Source of the DNA: Sphagnum magellanicum
Taxonomy: Eukaryota > Streptophyta > Sphagnopsida > Sphagnales > Sphagnaceae
Reading direction: 5' to 3'
NCBI GenBank assembly: GCA_021904315.1
Contig: CM038914.1
Location: forward strand, 4,774,001 to 4,838,000
DNA: 64,000 bases
Positions 57,703-64,000 of the stretch are shown piece by piece. How positions within the stretch are numbered: the stretch's first letter is position 1; each line of letters begins with the position of its first letter. The translations under genes and the position numbers were made by a program. The notes under the pieces are model-generated. The model was not told the DNA's origin. It ran no database searches and saw only the letters and a program-made list of their open reading frames with translations.

Positions 57703-60700
57703 TGTTGTGACGTGTAGTGTCGTGACATTTAGTGTCATAAGGGTGTAAATCCATATCAAACTCTACTAAACAAAAAGACTAAAACCGGTCAAAGGTGGAA
57801 ACTAATCAACCAAAAAGATATGCACGCACATATATATACAATGCACAAAAGGAGGCTGAAATGAAATTATCATGTATCCCCCCCCCCCCCCAGACTTGAG
57901 CTGGGAAAAACATGGCATGGTTTGAGTAGAAATCAAGGTGCTGCAAGAGAACATGATGAATAGTACCAAATGTCGGTAGGAACTTGAGTGAGTTCCAACT
58001 TGAGGCAGAATTGATGGTATCCATCATTATAATTATAGCAAAACAACATCTAATCAACATCGTTTGTCCTTTGACATACTTGACATGGATAGTCAAGTGG
58101 AGGAATCCAAGTCAATGTGATGATGGTAGGATCTAAGTTCAGCAAGTGGCAGGGTGCACAATTTTTGGAATGATCCTGAATTGTGCGTTCGTTAGCTCCT
58201 TGCAACTCCAACACACCTAAAGGCATGATTGCTTTAATCTTCAAGATAGTGTGATTGGAAGAAGTGTCTAAAGTATATTAGGTTGTTGTTGGAGATACAC
58301 AAAATCACCAACATTAAATTGTTTCACCTTAGGTTTGTAACTGCCACCTCATGTGTGTGCACATTATAAGGTGTCTCGATGTTGTGCAATGGACAAGTTC
58401 TCCATGGCCATGGGCATAACCCTCCTGAATAGAATAACCTTCTCTACAATGACCCTAGCCCAAGTGGTTGGGGAGTCCAAGTCCACAACTTGGTCCATTT
58501 GAGCAGCAATGGAAGAGGTGGAATGGGATGTCTCCCAAAAAATAAAAAGTAAGGAGAGAAATGAGATAAAGAGGCATGTTTGGACATCTTATAACCCATG
58601 GCGATGTAAGGTAGGGCTAAGTCCCAATCCTCTTTGTTCCTAGTTAGGCAAATCTTCTTAAGTCCTTTTTTACATGTCTGAACCATCCTCTTTACAAGGC
58701 CATCAGCTTGGGGATGATCCCTTGAAGTTCGGCGATGGTCAATGAAAGCATGATCAAATAGGTATTGGAATTTTCCTTTGAATTTTGATCCTTGATCAGT
58801 AAGGCATTCAACATAAGCCCCAAACCTACTTAGGACTTGTTGTAAGAAAGCATGGCTAGTGTTGTATGATGACTTTTTTAGTAGCACAACAAGCCTGACC
58901 CACTTTGAGAAATGCTTAATCATAATCATGATGTAGACATTACCCCTAGAGGTCTATGGTAATTCTTCAGCTAAATCACATGACCAATGATAGAACATGC
59001 CTTGAATAAGGAGTGGAGAAAATGTTAACTATTGAGAGGAAAAGGAAGTTCTCACTCTATCACATTGTTCACACCTAGCGATGATGTTTCGGACTTGAAC
59101 ATACATACTTCTCCAATGGTAATGAGGAACGAGAACGCTATAAATACGCTTAACTCCAAAGTGTCCAAGCTTCGACTGTACCTTATGAATAAAACTAGGC
59201 CGTTCATGTGGTGGAGGAACCACTTTATTGCCTTGTGGTAAGCATCGGATGAGGTGATTGTCCCTCCACGAGTAGCGTTTGGACTATTGTTGTATGCAAT
59301 CTTGTTAACTTGATGTAACTTGGGGAGGGTATTCCCCATGCCAAAGAAACCTCAAAATGTCTAAGTTTTCCCATATATCCACAATGGAATGTTCAACTAG
59401 GTTACATTGCAGTAGTGCAAGATAACTAGATGCATAAGATACATGTACTGTTAGAATCAGGTCGAAGTTTTGCATGGCTTTTAAGAAATCTTCACAGGTA
59501 ATGAGGGGTCTTCATGACATGGTATTTGTGTTCTGATGTGTCATACTAGGTTGGTGAATAACCTTGAACTCATACTCCTGAAGTATAAACGCCCAATGAG
59601 TTAACTTATTAGTAAGCTTGTCGTTAGTTATCAACCACTTGATAGGCTGGTGGTCGGTATACAAAGTGAACTTGGTGCCATAAAGATAGGGCCTGAAATG
59701 TATGACAACCCATACCATAACAAGACACTCCCCCTTGTATGAAAAGTAATTACTCTCAGCCTTGTTGCTTCCGGATGCCTAGGCGATAACATATTCCTTG
59801 CCTTCCTCATGAAGTTGGCCAATAATAACACCAATATCAAAAGCACTCTAGTTAGTGTGTAGAATGAAAACCTTGCTAAAATCAAGTTTTTCAGAATGGG
59901 GAACTCATAAAGCTTTTCTTTGAGTGTGTTGAAAGCTTCTTGAACCTCTTCACTCCATGTCCAAGTAACATCCTTATTTTACAATGCATAGAGAGGATGA
60001 ACAATAGTATTGAAGTCTTGCACATAAATCTTGTAGTAATTACATAGTCCAATGAAGCTCCTCAAAGTGTGAACATCAATAGGATTGGGCATCTCTAAAA
60101 TGGCTATTACTTTGGCCCAATGAGCCATAATACCATTTTGTAGAATTCTGTGTCCAAGGTAGACTATTGTGATGATAACAAACTCATACTTTTTAGGATG
60201 GATCTTCATATTAACTTTGTGGAGCTTCTTGAATAACTCCTCAAGATGAGCCAAGTGCTGCAGGAGTCCCTTGATATGCACTAGGACGTCATTTATGTAG
60301 CACCTTAATTAGGAGATTTACCCCTTCAAGAACCTAGTCCATGACTCGTTGAAAGAAGAGAGGTGCATTCTTCAATCCAAAAGGCATTACAAGCCATTCC
60401 CACAACTTGTTGCTTCCATGGAATGTTGTTTTTTTGCAATCCTTCGCATCGAGCACAATCTGGTTGAAGCCTTGCCTTAGATCCACAATTATGAAGATGT
60501 TTGAATCTCCAATGCTATCAAATAGTTCTTCAAGGATGGGCATGAGAAACTTGTCTTGAGGTGTAACTAGGTTCAAAGGCCTATAATCCCCGCACTTCCT
60601 TTTTTAAGTCCATAGTCCAACTAAATCCTTCTTTGCTAACATTACTATAACAGCTGTGAAATCAAAACTTGATGGCTGAATGAGGTTAGCCCCATGGAGC

Positions 60701-63700
60701 TCTTTGCATCTTTCATCTACCAGTTCCCACTCATGTTTGTTCAACCTATGCCTCCTTCGATAGATGGGTGTTTCATTTATAAGGTTTATAAAGAATTGCA
60801 TGGTCTTACACCTACCTAAGTCTTTCATTGAGAATATGAAAAAGTTCTCATACTTAATTAGTAAGTTTGTGACATGGTCTCTCTCCTTCTTGGTGAGTTG
60901 GTTCCCCATAACGAAAGGGTAGTTGGAAACACATGGAATGGAATTGGAAAGTGTGTTTGAAGAACTTGGTGTATTGGGTTCTCCACTATCTAATTATGCA
61001 GATTCATAAAAGGTTGTAATTGTTTCTCTAGAAGCTGATGTACTTCCAGGTGTATTAAAAACAACTTGAGTCAAATTACAAAATACCTCCTCCCCCCTAA
61101 CACTAAAAGTGAAGTGTAGAATGTTGAAGATAGGCAAATGTACTTGGTCGGGATGCCATGTAGTCCCATTGCTAGAATTGCAAGCTAATTGAATCAATGT
61201 TGGTGTTGTGTACATTTGAAAGAGTACACAAGTTACCAACAACCATGTAATGTAGTTTAGGTCCATGCTTTTCCCTAGTAGAGCATTATGCTCCAATTTA
61301 GTCACCTTGGTGTGACTAGTAGTGTCAGTTTGAAACCCCATAGCCCTTTCTCTTTCTTCTAGGCTTGGTTCATCCCAAGTGGCTGAATCATGACAATACA
61401 CCAGGCCTAGTCCATCTCCCTGAAAGGCATGTGCTCATGGGAAGGAAATAAAGGTGGGCCAAACACCTTTTGGTTTTCCTATTGTGTTTGCAAGAAACCA
61501 AGGAAGTTTCTCTTGCCTTGTAATTAGTTGGCAGGAGCTTTGATCATCTAATATGTGAAAAACTTGTAGGTTGGGGTCTCTAATTGTGTACCTCAAAGCC
61601 AACTGCATAATTAAAAGTGGTGCAAGGTTGGTCCACCAATTGCGCAACCAGTGCGCATAGGAACTGCATTGTGCCACATCGAGTAGGAGTAGCTTTGCAA
61701 GGTAATGCTTGACCAACATGTAATGCTCTTGGACTTTCTCCCTTTGGTCAAGCTAAAAAAGGGTGTTCTCGATTATATAACCAAACGTAGGAGAAATGGA
61801 TTGAGCCCAAGTGATCAATCGTACCATGTCTATGAAAAAATCGGATCTTGTGTCATTCAAGCCTTTTCCAAATCTAGTCATTGAAAATCGTTGACATTCC
61901 CAACCTGAAATGATGAGGTCCACAGGGCCAAATAATTCCATATGCTTCTTCTGAATTAGTTGTATGTTAGAGGATAGGAAAGTGAAATTGGCCTTCCATG
62001 CAGTGGTTGTAAACTGTTGTGGAAATTTGGTTGTGAGCTCCATCATTCTCGATGCTGCCACTTGCCTTGCAATAGGATTAATGTTTACATAGAAATACCT
62101 TTGAACCACCATCCCTGACTGTAGTAGGGTTTCGAAACTTGTACCAATACCACCGAAAAGCTTTAATAATGTAATCCATTCCTTAGGCGATGTCCAGGCG
62201 ATTAGTTAATCAAGTATTGGCTTAATCGATTTGCCATGGCTCTCCATGTTCTCAAAACTAAACAAAGCTTTGACCAAGGGCTTGTGGGCTACTTTGAACT
62301 TCTATAAAACTTCTGGTCCATGTTGAATTTTGTAGGAAACACCTTCAAACTTTTAGTAGCTTGGGCATAAATTGTCTCCTCTTCATCTCTTTCTATCCAC
62401 TCGTGGCTAGCTTGTTGGATGTAGGAAATGGTGTGTGCTTCCTTGAGCATACAATGGTGAGCCATAGGACTATGGTTCCTATGTAAATCAAGGGGTATGT
62501 ATCCTAGGTGGTTGCCATTAGTCTCCCAATCCACTTGGTAGTACGCATGTTCGAATTAGTTATCAATTGTGAAACCTGGTGGAAATAGGGCCTCTTGCCT
62601 GATGAACACATCGTAATTGATGGCATTGGTGACTAAACATTTGACCTGTAGGCAAAGCTCCTAATCTATACGTTCATTAATATAGTGCAATCAAATCCGA
62701 GCTCTCCCCAAATACCTATTCTACGTTCCCACTAGCAGCGTGAATTTGCGACATAGATTTTCGTAGTTTGGAGTCAAGCATGCCCATCTTCTTGGTGAAT
62801 TGAATTCCAAGAATCACGAGTTGGGCACTTGTATCAAGAAGTACCACTATGGGTGTATGTCCTCCCACCTAGATTGTTGACTCAGTATTGTCAACAATGG
62901 CAACTCCGATGGTGATGGAAGTTTTTTCTCTAGGCACCACCTTCGAAAATGAGTGAGAGACTTTGTGGAGAGAATGGCTATCCACAATGCCTTTGTTGAG
63001 TAACAAATCCACAAGTGAGGTGTTTTTAGCTCCCTTCTAATATGTGAATGTATAATCAGAGGTAGGAGAACCCACTAGTTTAACCATGCTAGAACTAGTG
63101 ACCAGATTACGAATGTCATTTGCAACACGTGAGCCAATTAAATGTCTTTTTAAGGTGTTGGATGGGACCCCTATGGCATGTGGATCAAGGATCAATAAAG
63201 GACCTAATGCAGTGTTCAGGGTATCATTTAGTACTACAATTATGTCCCTTGTGCTTAGTTTCAAATCTTGAAAACTAAATAATGGTGTACTCACAAGCTT
63301 TTGCGCCACTTCATGCATTTGAAGTTGGCACTCCATAAGTTGATCAATGAAAAATTGTGTGTTTTCCTGATGTACATGTATTCATGGGACATGAGAATTT
63401 GATACCCTAACAGCTTGTGGTGTAATGGTCTCCTCCCCCTTCGCCAACAAGGTGCGTTCTTCTTCCATGTTGAGAAGACAAAAAGATTATGGCATGACTG
63501 CTCAAGCTCCTCTAGCCCTGGTAATAGGACTTGAATTAGATGCAAGTCCATTAGTTTGAATTACTTGCTTAGTGCGAGAAACTATGGGTGCCATATTAGC
63601 CTTTTGTGCTGCAAAGTAAGAAAGGCAAAACGAAGTGGCAAATTTGGTGTGAGACTAGAATTGTGTGCATTGGAAACAACATACTCCCCAACCATGGCAT

Positions 63701-64000
63701 CATGTGAGAGGCCATGGAACAACCTAAGAGGCCCCTTTTGTGATCTTGAACCTCGTACAAGTTGGGCATGACTAGTTGGTCATGAAGACTTGCTTTTTAG
63801 ATTAGCAAGTTGGGCCCTTAGTGATTCGAGTTCATTTTGTAAAGTTTGAACTTGAGCGGCATGGGCTTGAAGCACCTCTCTCTTGTTAGCATTATGCTCC
63901 TTCTTAGCATTTTTATTAAAATTACCCTTGGTGGGGAAATCGTGAATGGAAAGTTGAGGTGCTTTGGCTTTTGGTTAAGGGGTAGTGGAAGATGCTGGTA
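57703..64000 (-). mobile_element. Retroelement B: decayed second copy of the methyltransferase/PHD Ty3/gypsy family, cut by the window edge
   Basis: Aligned by eye to element A along its whole visible length, in the same orientation. It starts at the same terminal motif (TGTTGTGACGTG) and covers PHD relic, integrase, RNase H, RT, methyltransferase, protease and the coiled-coil region after Gag. Gag and the 5' end are outside the window. Relative to A it shows many more transitions (C to T and G to A), and reading frames are short. There are more than ten breaks, so it is an old, dead copy. In the integrase core the two copies are roughly four-fifths identical at protein level. Confidence 0.88.
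61200..62200 (-). other. Element B: remnant of the C5-methyltransferase domain
   Basis: Pieces matching the domain in A are present in order: NINPIARQVAASRM, DLIISGWECQRFS, YIIENT, SYAHWLRNWWTNLAPL and, further on, RERAMGFQ and KLEHNALLGKSMDLN. The WECQ form of motif IV and the IENT form of motif VI are the same as in A, so both are traits of the family. This copy is a fossil. Confidence 0.8.

Overview
The window looks like a repeat-rich nuclear region of a land plant with a large genome. The evidence is a plant-type RPS29 gene, a GPI-anchored phytocyanin, telobox and Site II promoter motifs, CACTA elements and Ty3/gypsy elements. The phytocyanin has four introns where flowering-plant genes usually have about one, so a fern, lycophyte, bryophyte or gymnosperm is more likely than a flowering plant. 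The species cannot be fixed from the sequence.

Layout. 0.5-7 kb is AT-rich: a 4.8 kb non-autonomous CACTA-like element, two small CACTA-type MITEs and two decayed tandem arrays. 7-14.6 kb has no recognisable host gene; it holds a solo LTR inside a ~100 bp tandem repeat and a dead DDE_1-type DNA-transposon transposase. 14.64-22.68 kb is a Ty3/gypsy-like element (A, minus strand) whose polyprotein carries two extra modules: a DNMT3/DRM-like cytosine-C5 DNA methyltransferase between protease and reverse transcriptase, and a PHD finger after the integrase. A second, much more decayed copy (B) fills 57.70-64.00 kb and runs off the window edge.

The genic island is about 25-39.9 kb. It holds an intronless METTL21-type protein methyltransferase gene (+), a snoRNA cluster (+), RPS29 split into three coding exons (-) and a five-exon phytocyanin (-). 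The snoRNA cluster has a Site II/telobox/TATA promoter, a U43-like box C/D RNA, a second box C/D RNA with two rRNA-complementary guides, and a possible H/ACA RNA. RPS29 and the snoRNAs both serve ribosome production, and three of the four promoters carry telobox-like motifs.

40-57.7 kb is again repeats: a 3 kb CACTA-like element built around a 25 bp minisatellite, a decayed L1-type LINE, a third MITE and a second solo LTR of the 11.2 kb family.

The most unusual item is the methyltransferase + PHD retrotransposon lineage. Both copies carry the methyltransferase at the same place, so the domain was inherited within the family. This would pair a chromatin reader (PHD) with a DNA-methylation writer in one mobile element. 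Function is inferred from motifs only.
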